Source: CBDAPU01 sp965198875 (GTDB taxonomy: Bacteria > Pseudomonadota > Gammaproteobacteria > Eutrophobiales > Eutrophobiaceae). Taken from it: a DNA stretch of 64,000 bases. Below the pieces are notes generated by a model that was given only the letters and a program-made list of their open reading frames with translations, did not search any database and was not told the DNA's origin. Location of the stretch: NCBI GenBank assembly GCA_965198875.1, contig CBDAPU010000001.1, forward strand, positions 2,294,001 through 2,358,000, in the 5' to 3' direction. Below are positions 26,260-35,649 of the stretch, piece by piece. Position numbers and translations under genes: made by a program. Positions within the stretch are counted from its first letter, which is position 1. Each line of letters opens with the position of its first letter.

Positions 26260-29181
26260 TCATTGACAGGCTTCGCATTGTTTATCATCAACGGCACAGA
26301 GTGTGGCTTGCCCCTCGCTGGACAGGGTGCGCGCCACCGCCGCCAGCTTGTTCTCACGACCACCGCTCAAGGTGCTCTTCTCGACATGGGTGGCGCCGAG
26401 GCTACGCAGGTAATAGGTGGTTTTAAGGCCACGGATCCAGGCTAGTTTGTAGAGGTTGTCCATCTTCTTGCCATCGGGTGCGGACATATACAGGTTCAGC
26501 GATTGCGCCTGATCGATCCATTTCTGCCGCCGTGATGCACATTCCACCAGCCAGCGCGGATCGATCTCAAAGGCCGTGGCGTAAAGTGATTTCAGCGCCT
26601 CGGGGATACGGTCGATTTGCTGAACACTGCCGTCAAAGTATTTGAGATCGCTGACCATCACCTCATCCCATATACCCTGGTCTTTTAAGTCGTCCACCAG
26701 GTAAGGATTGACAACGGTAAACTCACCGGAGAGGTTCGATTTCACAAACAAATTTTGATAAGTGGGTTCAATGGACTGACTCACCCCGCAGATATTGGAA
26801 ATGGTGGCGGTCGGTGCGATGGCCATGCAGTTGGAGTTACGCATACCGATCTCTTTCACCCGCTCACGCAATGCGCCCCAGTCCATGCTCTGTGATCTGT
26901 CTGTATCCAGATAACCGTCACGGTGTTGCTCAAGCAGTGCGATGGAATCAATGGGCAAGACGCCCTGTGCCCAAAGGGAGTTCGGGAAACTGGAATAGGC
27001 GCCGCGCTCCTCGGCCAGATCAGTCGATGCCTTAATCGCATAATAACTGATGGCCTCCACGCTCTGATCTGCAAAGGTGATGGCCGCCTCCGAGGCATAG
27101 GGGATGCGTAATTGATACAGGGCGTCCTGAAATCCCATCAGCCCGAGGCCCACCGGGCGATGACGCAGGTTGGAGCGCCGCGCCTGGGGGACGCTGTAGT
27201 AATTGTAGTCGATGACGTTATCGAGCATACGCATGGCCGTGGTAATGGTTCCCTCCAGCTTCTCCCGATTGAGAGCCTTGCCGTCAATGTGCTGGGCGAG
27301 ATTGATGGAGCCCAGATTGCACACGGCAATCTCATCATCGGCGGTATTTAGCGTGATCTCCGTGCACAGATTGGAGGAGTGCACCACACCGGCGTGTTGC
27401 TGAGGTGAGCGCAGGTTACAGGGATCCTTGAAGGTGAGCCAGGGATGACCGGTTTCATAGAGCATGGACAACATCTTGCGCCACAGCACCAGCGCCTTCA
27501 TGCGCTTGTGGTTTTTTATCTCGCCACGGGCGGCCCTCGCCTCATGCTCGCAATAGCGCCTTTCAAACTCCTGACCATAAAGCTCATGCAAGTCCGGGAC
27601 CTCATCCGGCGAGAACAAGGTCCAGTCACCCTCTTCACACACCCGCCGCATAAACAGATCCGGCACCCAGTTGGCCGTGTTCATGTCATGGGTACGCCGC
27701 CGATCATCGCCAGTGTTTTTTCGCAGATCCAGAAACTCCTCAATATCCAGGTGCCAGGTCTCCAGATAAGCGCACATGGCCCCTTTTCGTTTACCGCCCT
27801 GATTCACCGCCACGGCAGTGTCGTTGGCCACTTTAAGGAAAGGCACCACGCCCTGGGACTTGCCGTTCGTGCCCTTGATATGTGCGCCCATGGAACGTAC
27901 CCGGCTCCAGTCGTTACCCAGCCCGCCGGCAAACTTCGATAACAGGGCGTCGTCTTTGATGGCGCTGAAGATCCCGTCCAGGTTGTCCGGGACGGTGGTC
28001 AGGTAACAACTGGATAACTGCGGTCGACAGGTGCCGGCGTTGAACAGGGTGGGGGTTGAGCTCATGAAATCAAAGGATGACAGCAGCTCATAAAACTCAA
28101 TGGCGCGCGCTTCTCGCTCCGGCTCATTGATGGCCAGCCCCATGGCCACGCGCATAAAAAAAGCCTGGGGCAGTTCAATGCGGATATTATCGCTGGTGTG
28201 GATAAAGTAGCGATCGTACAGGGTCTGCAAGCCCAGATAGCTAAACAACTGATCTCGCTTCGGTCTCAATGCCTTGCCAAGATGCACCAGATCGTATTTC
28301 ACCAGCTCATGATCCAATAAATCCAGACGCGCCGCCGTTTCGATGTAGGTCTTAAAAGCAGATGGATATTGCTCGGCCATCTGTGCCTGGCTGGCCTCCG
28401 TGTCTTGTTCATTGAGATAACTCAGCGCCTCTCTACGCAGCTTGTCCAGCAGAAGACGGGCGGCAACGTAGGTGTAATTGGGCTCTTTTTCTATCAGGGT
28501 GCGGGCGCTCATGACCAGGGCCGGATTGACGTCGGCCTCGTTGATCCCATCGAACACATTACGCAGGGCGTCATCGATGATCAGCTCTCCCTCAACATGC
28601 TCAAGACCGGCGCAGGCCTCATTCACAATTCCAATGAGGCGGTTCATGTCTAACTGCCTTAATGAACCTGTCGCCGTTTTCACACGCAGCATGCCGCCGC
28701 CACCGCTCTCTTCCAGCTTCTCCCTGAGCGCTTTTTCCTGATCAGCACGCACACGCGCCCGCTCTTCCCGGTAGATCACATAGGCACGGGCGACTTTTTG
28801 CTCGGCGGTACGCATCAGGGCCAGCTCAACCTGGTCCTGGATGTCTTCTATATGCACGGTGCCGCCGCTGGGCATACGCCGTGTGAGCGCCCTGACCACC
28901 TGGGCGGTGAGTACCGCTACTTTTTCATGGACACGGGTCGAGGCGGCGGCGGTACCGCCCTCCACATCGAGAAATGCCTTGGTGAGCGCAACACTGATCT
29001 TTGTGGCGTCAAAGCCGGTGACCTTGCCATTTCTGCGAATGACCTTGTACTCGCCGGGTTGATAGGCGTTCAATGCGCTGGTATTGTCGTTATTTTCCTG
29101 GGCTGACTCATGGCTCGAATGGACAGTGTCGGACTTTCCATCAACCACCGAGCCCGCCAAAGTGCTCTTTTCAACCTGCAT
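26260..29181 (-). CDS. nrdA: Ribonucleotide reductase class Ia, alpha subunit with two ATP-cone domains
   Basis: Catalytic subunit (973 residues) reducing ribonucleoside diphosphates. The N-terminus holds one ATP-cone (YKVIRRNGKVTGFDATKIS, about residues 45-135) and a second follows (LRVKTATGSLRQLDMNRLI, about 160-245), the layout of Pseudomonas-type NrdA, where one cone does the allosteric work. The catalytic barrel includes CYLTTVPDNLDGIF and SNLCTEITL (active-site cysteines). The C-terminal CAVDDKQCEAC carries the redox-active pair that is re-reduced by thioredoxin or glutaredoxin. Two NrdR-like boxes lie 108-155 bases upstream of the start. Confidence 0.96.
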   Translation of the reverse strand: MQVEKSTLAGSVVDGKSDTVHSSHESAQENNDNTSALNAYQPGEYKVIRRNGKVTGFDATKISVALTKAFLDVEGGTAAASTRVHEKVAVLTAQVVRALTRRMPSGGTVHIEDIQDQVELALMRTAEQKVARAYVIYREERARVRADQEKALREKLEESGGGGMLRVKTATGSLRQLDMNRLIGIVNEACAGLEHVEGELIIDDALRNVFDGINEADVNPALVMSARTLIEKEPNYTYVAARLLLDKLRREALSYLNEQDTEASQAQMAEQYPSAFKTYIETAARLDLLDHELVKYDLVHLGKALRPKRDQLFSYLGLQTLYDRYFIHTSDNIRIELPQAFFMRVAMGLAINEPEREARAIEFYELLSSFDFMSSTPTLFNAGTCRPQLSSCYLTTVPDNLDGIFSAIKDDALLSKFAGGLGNDWSRVRSMGAHIKGTNGKSQGVVPFLKVANDTAVAVNQGGKRKGAMCAYLETWHLDIEEFLDLRKNTGDDRRRTHDMNTANWVPDLFMRRVCEEGDWTLFSPDEVPDLHELYGQEFERRYCEHEARAARGEIKNHKRMKALVLWRKMLSMLYETGHPWLTFKDPCNLRSPQQHAGVVHSSNLCTEITLNTADDEIAVCNLGSINLAQHIDGKALNREKLEGTITTAMRMLDNVIDYNYYSVPQARRSNLRHRPVGLGLMGFQDALYQLRIPYASEAAITFADQSVEAISYYAIKASTDLAEERGAYSSFPNSLWAQGVLPIDSIALLEQHRDGYLDTDRSQSMDWGALRERVKEIGMRNSNCMAIAPTATISNICGVSQSIEPTYQNLFVKSNLSGEFTVVNPYLVDDLKDQGIWDEVMVSDLKYFDGSVQQIDRIPEALKSLYATAFEIDPRWLVECASRRQKWIDQAQSLNLYMSAPDGKKMDNLYKLAWIRGLKTTYYLRSLGATHVEKSTLSGGRENKLAAVARTLSSEGQATLCAVDDKQCEACQ

Positions 29182-29288
29182 GAATCCCTCCCCGTGGCTT
29201 GATTGTGTGTGGTTTGTTATCGTCTCAAGGCCGCAAGCAAAACCTGGAAACAGGATGAGGTTTGTTGCGTAAGAGAAGATTTATAACA

Positions 29289-29304
29289 CCACCAGAAATT
29301 GTGG
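29289..29304. promoter_or_regulatory. NrdR-like box, proximal site
   Basis: The 16-base sequence CCACCAGAAATTGTGG is an imperfect palindrome with CCAC/GTGG ends around an AT-rich centre, resembling the NrdR repressor box (ACACTATATATAGTGT-like). A second similar box begins exactly 32 bases further upstream of nrdA, about three helical turns, which is the spacing typical of paired NrdR sites. Confidence 0.6.
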
Positions 29305-29320
29305 TCAAGTGCCATTTCAA

Positions 29321-29336
29321 CCACGACATATTGTGG
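29321..29336. promoter_or_regulatory. NrdR-like box, distal site
   Basis: CCACGACATATTGTGG is the better of the two palindromes (CCAC...GTGG with ATAT at the centre). Together with the site at 29289 it forms a pair upstream of nrdAB, suggesting cooperative repression by NrdR according to nucleotide status. No nrdR gene is in the window. Confidence 0.65.
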
Positions 29337-29448
29337 ATTGTATGGTGGTTTTCGGCTGGATGAGATGTGGATAAACTGGGGAAAAGCCCGAAGCAAGACG
29401 GCAGAGATAAAGAAAAAAACAGTCATTTCAAGGGGTTAAAAAGCAAAT

Positions 29449-29488
29449 GCGCCGGGATAACACCCTCCCACGGGCTGGTGGTGATAAG
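29449..29488. repeat. 40-base direct repeat, copy 1
   Basis: Begins GCGCCGGGATAACACCCTCC and ends GGTGGTGATAAG; identical to copy 2, which starts 70 bases later. The middle can pair weakly (CACC with GGTG, CCC with GGG). The unit is separated from its twin by 30 bases of unrelated sequence. Confidence 0.85.
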
Positions 29489-29518
29489 CTCAGTGAACGT
29501 GACGCCGCTATCCTGCTG

Positions 29519-29558
29519 GCGCCGGGATAACACCCTCCCACGGGCTGGTGGTGATAAG
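29519..29558. repeat. 40-base direct repeat, copy 2
   Basis: Perfect second copy of the element at 29449. The repeat-gap-repeat form resembles a minimal CRISPR unit, but 40 bases is long for a CRISPR repeat, only one interval exists and there are no cas genes; a tandem duplication or a REP-like element is equally possible. Confidence 0.85.
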
Positions 29559-29894
29559 GCAGGGGAGCTATGCTGCACTGGCCGAGAGTCGTTGCAAGAC
29601 TTAAATACTACAAAAATAGGGCGTTACATTTTTTCGTGTTTTTCTCTGGGCGCAGCAGGCCAATTTCGTACAATGGTCGGGTCATTACAATTAACGCGAA
29701 ACTTAAAGTCTATTGCTCTTTCACATGGGTAACTCGATGAGACCACAGGCTGGCGTAAGGGCGCCGGCATAATTTTTGGGTGATTTATCTTAATCTTGTC
29801 GCTATCGCATGGAAAAAGTAACGGGTTTTTGGATGATATTTGCAAATAACACCTCATACACCTACTTGCATGCAAGTAACTTAGAGCTATAGAA

Positions 29895-30962
29895 ATGGTA
29901 GATTCGAGATTGTACGGGATATATCAATCCAATAGGGAAGGTCGAAACTTATGGGGAAAGAACCAATTTAATAGTACGTTCCCCGCCTCACTGGCTTGTT
30001 ATATGCGTGATAACAATATAAAACCTGTATATCTTGAATTGGATGGTTCACTGGAAGTCACAAGAAAAAACATTCCAGTTGATGATTTATTTAACTCCAC
30101 ATCGCCTAATGAAGAATTAAGTTTTGAGTTTGAAACAAAATATACCCCTTATCAGGAGTTCGCCTATGATGATATTGGGAATATTGATTTAGTTATCAAG
30201 TACAAAGATGAGTTTCTGCGGCCTCTGGAAGTTAAACTCACGGTCGTCCCGGATGAGTCCACACATGATCTTGAAGAAGAGAGCTGGTCCCCTGAATTAG
30301 TGATTAGGCCGGCGACAACTATTTATTGCGCCCTCGGCATTGCAGATTCATGCAAAGAAAAGCTGGGCGATATCCGGCGAATATTTGAGCCCAGATTGAA
30401 TAATATTCGACAATGGGATAATGAGCATGAAATTCTAGCCAGATTAAGCGATATTGTCGAGTGTTTAAATGAGTTCCAGGAACAATACTATAGTTTTCAA
30501 AAACCGCTCTTAATGCAACCAATATGGAAAACCATTGGGAAAACGCCGGAACTATCTGATAGCGCTTTTGATATATTTGTATGGAGTGATTTTAGTTTGT
30601 GTAGGTTATTTATAGATAAAACAATAAATGAACTTTCAAAAAAATCACCAAAAATATCAAGGTTTGTTCGTAGTACATCAAGATTCGCCAGATTCATGAA
30701 CACTGCGTCCATATCCCGCAAGGTGAATATAGCCACGATTTATACCGAAATGGCTCATTCTAGACAGACTGATAAAGAATTCGCCGCAAGCGGTAAAAAC
30801 ACACATAAGTATTTAAACTGTGAAAGGTTAATTAATCCAAAGATAAATAAGACGATACTCAAAGAAATAATTTTAGATGGCGGTGAAAAATTATTAAGCC
30901 CTGAAAGAAGATTCGACGCAACAATATTTTTCACCGCCAACCAGCTTTTCGATAAAAGCTGA
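29895..30962 (+). CDS. HindVP-like type II restriction endonuclease
   Basis: A 355-residue protein resembling the HindVP restriction endonuclease family (GRCGYC-type specificity in characterised members). The N-terminal segment GRNLWGKNQFNSTFPASLAC is what I recognise. A nuclease-like core follows, with DIGNIDLVIKYKDEFLRPLE and VKL, an Asp followed by E-x-K spacing consistent with a PD-(D/E)XK centre near residue 115. It is AT-rich compared with the housekeeping genes around it. It is followed 11 bases later by a vsr gene and then by a convergent C5-cytosine methyltransferase, together a type II R-M system with C5 protection. The recognition site for this copy is inferred. Confidence 0.75.
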   Translation: MVDSRLYGIYQSNREGRNLWGKNQFNSTFPASLACYMRDNNIKPVYLELDGSLEVTRKNIPVDDLFNSTSPNEELSFEFETKYTPYQEFAYDDIGNIDLVIKYKDEFLRPLEVKLTVVPDESTHDLEEESWSPELVIRPATTIYCALGIADSCKEKLGDIRRIFEPRLNNIRQWDNEHEILARLSDIVECLNEFQEQYYSFQKPLLMQPIWKTIGKTPELSDSAFDIFVWSDFSLCRLFIDKTINELSKKSPKISRFVRSTSRFARFMNTASISRKVNIATIYTEMAHSRQTDKEFAASGKNTHKYLNCERLINPKINKTILKEIILDGGEKLLSPERRFDATIFFTANQLFDKS

Positions 30963-30973
30963 CATGATTCAAT

Positions 30974-31390
30974 ATGATTGATACGTTTAACAAAACAACA
31001 CGAAGTAACATTATGCGCTCCGTCAAGAGCAAAAACACAAAACCGGAACTATTAGTAAGAAAAGTATTAACTCAATTAGGATATAGGTATCGGTTGCACA
31101 GAAAAGACATTGCAGGGTCGCCCGATATAGTTTTTGCAGGTAGAAAAAAAGTGATATTCATCAATGGATGTTTTTGGCATGGCCATAATTGTAAACGCGG
31201 GAAAAACATGCCTGAATCAAATAAAGAGAAATGGATGGCCAAGATTGAAAGAAACAAATCGAGAGACTTAGATAACTATAAAAACCTCAGGAAAGGCGGA
31301 TGGAAACATTTTATCGTATGGGAGTGTGAGATAAAGAAAAAGCGACTAAACCATCTTGAAAATAAGCTCGTTACATATTTAGATACTTAG
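30974..31390 (+). CDS. vsr: Very short patch repair endonuclease (Vsr)
   Basis: A 138-residue mismatch endonuclease that nicks at T:G mismatches produced by deamination of 5-methylcytosine at the partner methyltransferase's sites. Family blocks are clear: the N-terminal TRSNIMRSVKSKNTKPELLV, GSPDIVFAGRKKVIFINGCF and WHGHNCKRG with the catalytic Asp and zinc-binding residues. It follows the HindVP-like gene closely and opposes the C5-methyltransferase, so the three belong to one system. Codon use is AT-rich like its neighbours. Confidence 0.93.
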   Translation: MIDTFNKTTRSNIMRSVKSKNTKPELLVRKVLTQLGYRYRLHRKDIAGSPDIVFAGRKKVIFINGCFWHGHNCKRGKNMPESNKEKWMAKIERNKSRDLDNYKNLRKGGWKHFIVWECEIKKKRLNHLENKLVTYLDT

Positions 31391-31609
31391 CGCAGATCAA
31401 ATTTTCAATTTTAATTGTTTATGTGAAAAACTAATTTCCCTCATATTCCAGGTAAAACCCTAAAGCTTTCCTTAATTGTGATTTAACCGCCACAGGTAAT
31501 GTTTGAAAATCTTCGCCTTTCAGCGGCATAAAATTTAATTAATCAAAGTCATCACTAGAATCAATATCGATAAAGACGGTAAGCCTGTTTAATCCACTTA
31601 TCAGATCAT

Positions 31610-32620
31610 TCACATATTTATTTGTGTATTGATAGTTCTTGTTGAACCATCCTCTAAAATCGGCTTTGCCAATCGTGCAGTTTTTCTATTTCCATATAAA
31701 CTTTCGTCGAATGAGACTAATGCTTGCGCAACAAATCTCGCTAAATTGACGGGAACGGCATTTCCAATCATTAATTCCAAGTCTGTTTTACTTCCTTCCC
31801 ATTTAAAGCATTTAGGAAAAGTCTGCACACGCCCTCTTTCCATTGTCGTAAGATGCCTTAATCCCTTTGATACTTTTACAGGATCTCCATGATGTCCTTT
31901 ATACCCTTTAGGTACAGGTCTGTTTACGCCCCTCATAGTAGGGGCGGGCTCATCAATGGAGAAAATACCTCGACGATTATAATTTCTCGGATGTCTATAG
32001 TATGTAGTGACGCCTAATTCATCACCTAAATATTCTCTAAGCGTCATAGGGTCGGAAGACTTTTTAATATCAATATATTCAGAAATATAATCATTTATTT
32101 CTTCATATCTTGAGCCGAAACAAAAGAATCGTTTTCGTCTCTGCGGGACTTTGAAAAAACTTGAGTCTAATACGTGCTCAGATAATTTATATCCAGCATT
32201 AACCAACATGTGCCGCGCTACTTTGTATGTGGAGCTATTTTTAATCCTATCCACATTCTCCATCACAAAATATTTAGGTTCCACCTGCAAAATTATCTCT
32301 GCGAACGAGACCGTCAGGTTCGCTCGATTACTTTCTTGTCTTTTACCCGCATGTGAGAAATCTTGACATGGGGGACCACCAATAATAACGTCCACCCCCA
32401 TTTTTTTAATCATCCGGCTCACTTTATCGACTTCATTTAAATCATAATCAAATATCTTGTGATTTTTAAAGTTTTTAGAATACACATTAATCGCTGATCG
32501 CCAATTCTCATAAGCTGCGACAACTTGAACGCCAGATTTACTGAAACCCAGGCTCATTCCCCCACAACCAGCAAATAGATCAACTGCCTTCATTTTTGTT
32601 AATTTGGCGACCCTATGCAA
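31610..32620 (-). CDS. DNA (cytosine-5) methyltransferase
   Basis: A 336-residue Dcm-family enzyme. Motif I is DLFAGCGGMSLGFSKSG near the N-terminus, motif IV with the catalytic cysteine is GGPPCQDFSHAGK (about residue 80), motif VI is MENVDRI and the C-terminal motifs IX-X include MIGNAVPVNLARFVAQALV. It would protect the host DNA from the HindVP-like endonuclease. It is convergent with the endonuclease-vsr pair; the 220 bases between vsr and this gene hold only short ORFs that I could not assign. Confidence 0.95.
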   Translation of the reverse strand: MHRVAKLTKMKAVDLFAGCGGMSLGFSKSGVQVVAAYENWRSAINVYSKNFKNHKIFDYDLNEVDKVSRMIKKMGVDVIIGGPPCQDFSHAGKRQESNRANLTVSFAEIILQVEPKYFVMENVDRIKNSSTYKVARHMLVNAGYKLSEHVLDSSFFKVPQRRKRFFCFGSRYEEINDYISEYIDIKKSSDPMTLREYLGDELGVTTYYRHPRNYNRRGIFSIDEPAPTMRGVNRPVPKGYKGHHGDPVKVSKGLRHLTTMERGRVQTFPKCFKWEGSKTDLELMIGNAVPVNLARFVAQALVSFDESLYGNRKTARLAKPILEDGSTRTINTQINM

Positions 32621-32744
32621 GACGTCAATTTATTGATGGCTTTAGATTATACATAGGTCTTTTGAGCTTTTGGACTAAATAATGTAAAGAAATAAAGTAA
32701 TCTCGTAAGATTTGTTCCATCAAAAACAACAGGAGAAAAAGCCC

Positions 32745-34469
32745 ATGCCAGTTGAGCTAACACTGCCCAATATCGGTGATTTTACCGATATTGAGGTCAT
32801 CGACGTCCATGTAAAAGCAGGCGATCAGCTTGCTGTGGATGATCCCATCCTCACCCTGGAAAGCGACAAGGCCACCATGGAAATCCCGGCGGAAACGGCC
32901 GGTATTGTGCGCTCCGTTGCGGTGAAAACCGGGGATGCCATCTCGGAAGGGGCGCCGCTGCTCACTCTGGAGACGAGCGATGCGACCGCCGATGTGACGG
33001 ATGATAAGGCGCCCGGCGAGACCGAGCCGGGGTCGCCACCACAGGCTGCCGGCGGACGGCAGGCGGATATAACAGCGGATGTTGTTGTCCTCGGCTCCGG
33101 GCCGGGTGGCTATACGGCGGCCTTTCGGGCGGCGGACCTGGGGAAGACAACCGTGTTGATCGAGCGCCATGAGGCGCTCGGCGGTGTTTGCCTGAATGTG
33201 GGCTGTATTCCCTCCAAGGCGTTATTGCATGCGGCAGGCGTGATCAGTGACGCCAGGGCGATGGCCGGGCACGGGATTGACTTTGGCGAGCCCAGGATCG
33301 ATAACACGAAGCTGGCGATCTGGAAGGACAGGGTGGTCGGGCAACTAACCCGCGGGCTGAAGGGTCTCGCCAGGCAAAGAAACGTCACCGTCATCCACGG
33401 CACAGGCCGGTTTGTTGCCGCCCATCGCATTGCCGTTGAGACCGGGCAGGGTGAGCGACTGATCCAGTTTGACAACGCCATCATTGCCGCCGGCTCGAAG
33501 GCAACGAGGCTCGCCGCTTTTCCCGATGATCCGCGCATTATGGACTCAACCGGCGCTTTGCAATTAACGGAGATCCCCAAGCGATTACTGGTGATTGGCG
33601 GCGGCATTATCGGCCTTGAGATGGCCGCCGTGTACCATGAACTCGGCAGTGAGATCACCGTGGTGGAAATGCTCGATAGCCTGATTGCCGGCGCCGATGC
33701 GGACATCGTCCAGCCATTACAGAAACGCATTGAGAAACAATACAGGCATATCTACTTAAAGACGGCGGTCACCGACATTCAAGCCAACGAGAGCGGCTTG
33801 CATGTGCGTTTTGAAGGCGAGGCAGCCCCGAAAGAGGCGACCTTCGAGCGTGTCCTCGTGGCTGTTGGCCGCAGGCCCAATGGTCACGACATCGGCGCAG
33901 AGCATGCCGGCGTTCATGTCACTGAGCCGGGGTTTATCCCCGTTGATGGGCAGCAGCGTAGCAATGTGGCGCATATCTTCGCCATCGGCGATATTGTTGG
34001 CCCGCCCATGCTGGCGCACAAGGCCGTCCATGAAGGCAAGGTGGCGGCGGAGGTCATTGCTGGCCTGAAAAGCCGTTTCGATGCACGAGTGATCCCCTCC
34101 GTGGCCTATACCGATCCGGAAGTGGCCTGGGTCGGGGTGACGGAGACCGAGGCGAAAGAGCAGGGCATAGACTATGGCAAGGGGGTGTTTCCCTGGGCGG
34201 CCAGCGGCCGCGCACTGGCTATGGGGCGCAATGAAGGGATGAGCAAACTGTTGTTCGATGAGCAGACCCAGCGTGTCATAGGCGCCGGTATCGTTGGCCC
34301 CCATGCCGGCGATCTGATCGCCGAGGTGGCCCTCGCCATAGAGATGGGTTGCGATGCAAGGGACATTGGCCTCACGATACACCCGCATCCCACCCTGTCG
34401 GAGACCGTGGCCTTTGCAGCGGAGATGTTTGAGGGAACGATTACCGATCTTTATGTACCCAGGAAGTAG
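32745..34469 (+). CDS. lpdA: Dihydrolipoyl dehydrogenase with N-terminal lipoyl domain (E3)
   Basis: A flavoprotein that reoxidises dihydrolipoyl groups of 2-oxoacid dehydrogenase complexes. The start is at 32745, preceded by CAGGAG, rather than at 32712. Residues 1-80 form a lipoyl domain with the lipoylated lysine in ESDKATME; a linker rich in Pro, Gly and Ala follows; the remaining ~460 residues are E3 with VLGSGPGGYTAAFRAADLG, the redox-active disulfide GGVCLNVGCIPSK and the C-terminal HPHPTLSE histidine-glutamate motif. Lipoyl-E3 fusions are known in Neisseria and other proteobacteria, usually near E1 and E2 genes. Here those genes are absent and the gene stands alone between a restriction island and a gene-poor stretch. 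Confidence 0.93.
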   Translation: MPVELTLPNIGDFTDIEVIDVHVKAGDQLAVDDPILTLESDKATMEIPAETAGIVRSVAVKTGDAISEGAPLLTLETSDATADVTDDKAPGETEPGSPPQAAGGRQADITADVVVLGSGPGGYTAAFRAADLGKTTVLIERHEALGGVCLNVGCIPSKALLHAAGVISDARAMAGHGIDFGEPRIDNTKLAIWKDRVVGQLTRGLKGLARQRNVTVIHGTGRFVAAHRIAVETGQGERLIQFDNAIIAAGSKATRLAAFPDDPRIMDSTGALQLTEIPKRLLVIGGGIIGLEMAAVYHELGSEITVVEMLDSLIAGADADIVQPLQKRIEKQYRHIYLKTAVTDIQANESGLHVRFEGEAAPKEATFERVLVAVGRRPNGHDIGAEHAGVHVTEPGFIPVDGQQRSNVAHIFAIGDIVGPPMLAHKAVHEGKVAAEVIAGLKSRFDARVIPSVAYTDPEVAWVGVTETEAKEQGIDYGKGVFPWAASGRALAMGRNEGMSKLLFDEQTQRVIGAGIVGPHAGDLIAEVALAIEMGCDARDIGLTIHPHPTLSETVAFAAEMFEGTITDLYVPRK

Positions 34470-35160
34470 GGCTTCACCATAAAGGCGCTGGACTTAGACT
34501 CCGGCAAAATGCCGAACGCCCCGGCCTTGTGTTGTTGGTTGGCGATCATCTTTAAGGTAGATAGTTTAAGGATCTGATGGGAACTATTTGCAAGCCCACC
34601 GGGTATAAGGGATCTCCGATTACAAATTCATGGTTGCTATTCAGGACAACAGTTACCCATAAAAGATGCTTTGAAATACACTGTTATTGATCTCCGGCAG
34701 TAGCCATAGTCCATGCATGGACGGTATTGGCGCCTGGCAATTACTCCGAGCGGCCTTTATCGTCCGATCAGTATCTTGGTTTCGAGAAGGTTGACCCGCT
34801 TCAACTGAGGTTTCATATCATGTTAAGACAGTTTTCTTACGCCTGCGCCATATTTTTATATTCCCGCACAAACACAAAACGGTCTTTTTCCGATCTGATC
34901 AATGGTTTGATTATGTGTTTACCTTTTTGCAGTTTGCCAACGGGATAACTCTGAACCTTTGCCACCTTGGCAATGATAATACACTCCAGCAACCATGGGT
35001 TTGTTATGACCAGTAGCATCAGGGGTTTGTTGAATGACGGTTCCAAGGGGGTGAGGAAGAACGCTTACAATCGGGCTTCCCTGATATCCGCGATCAATCG
35101 GCGCTTGTTCTTTATGGCCCTGTTGTTTGTTACGGCGGGGGTGTTGCGATGAAGTCCGGG
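34470..35160. other. Gene-poor region after lpdA
   Basis: About 690 bases between lpdA and a convergent acetyltransferase gene. Short ORFs of 60-75 codons exist on both strands, but none has a good ribosome site or a recognisable family. One at 34967-35152 ends in a hydrophobic segment (FFMALLFVTAGVL) and could be a gene remnant. No tRNA, repeat or clear terminator was seen. Confidence 0.5.
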
Positions 35161-35649
35161 TTATTCAGTCAGCCACTTGTACATGACAAATGCATCCACA
35201 AACCCCTGGGTCGGATGTGCAAATGCTCGGGGCAGCCGACCCACAGTTTCGAGGCCAAGTTTGTTCCACAACCTCACCGCACCTGCATTGCTTGAAGCAA
35301 CAAAATTAAACTGCATGGCCTTGTAACCGAGTTTGATGGCTTGTTCTTGAGAATGTTCACACATGCTGGTTGCTATCCCTCTGCCTCTTGCAGCAGAAGA
35401 AACCATGTAGCCACAATTACACACATGGGATCCCGGGCCTTCATGATTGGTCTTGATATAGTAGGTGCCCAGAATTATGCCCTCTTCTTCGAACACGTAA
35501 GTCTTGCGCGGATATTCCATCCACAGATGTTCGGCTTCCTCCCTGGAGGTATCCCGTCGATAGTCATATGTCTCACCGGCCGAGACGATTTCATGGAATA
35601 TGGGCCAGATCCCATGGAAATCCTCAGGGCCTGCTTCTCTGATCCCCAT
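35161..35649 (-). CDS. GNAT-family N-acetyltransferase
   Basis: A 162-residue acetyl-CoA-dependent transferase of the Gcn5-related fold. The core acetyl-CoA-binding motif lies in YMVSSAARGRGIATSMCEHS (the RGRGIA loop near residue 90), followed by GYKAMQFNFVASSNAGAVRL and WNKLGLETVGRLPRAF, which are typical of L-amino-acid/phosphinothricin-type acetyltransferases. The substrate is unknown. It is not in an operon with a visible partner. Confidence 0.88.
   Translation of the reverse strand: MGIREAGPEDFHGIWPIFHEIVSAGETYDYRRDTSREEAEHLWMEYPRKTYVFEEEGIILGTYYIKTNHEGPGSHVCNCGYMVSSAARGRGIATSMCEHSQEQAIKLGYKAMQFNFVASSNAGAVRLWNKLGLETVGRLPRAFAHPTQGFVDAFVMYKWLTE

Larger units (their letters stand above)
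29182..29894. other. Intergenic region between nrdA and the HindVP-type R-M island
   Basis: About 710 bases without a convincing gene. It holds the nrdAB promoter region with two NrdR-like boxes on the left, then a 40-base sequence repeated twice (29449-29488 and 29519-29558), and an AT-rich stretch that probably contains the promoter of the restriction endonuclease at 29895. Base composition becomes visibly more AT-rich from about 29.6 kb, marking the left edge of the acquired island. Confidence 0.6.

Noticed and set aside
29449..29558. Possible CRISPR array
   Set aside because: Only two repeats and one interval, repeat length 40, no cas genes or leader; kept as a direct repeat instead.
31431..31529. 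32-codon minus-strand ORF (MPLKGEDFQTLPVAVKSQLR...) between vsr and the C5-methyltransferase
   Set aside because: Too short, no good ribosome site and no recognisable family; may be a gene remnant.
33110..34388. Two long minus-strand ORFs opposite lpdA
   Set aside because: Shadows of the lpdA coding frame; no family features.
34967..35152. 61-codon plus-strand ORF ending in a hydrophobic segment
   Set aside because: No ribosome site, no recognisable motif and location in a gene-poor stretch; mentioned only in the regional note.
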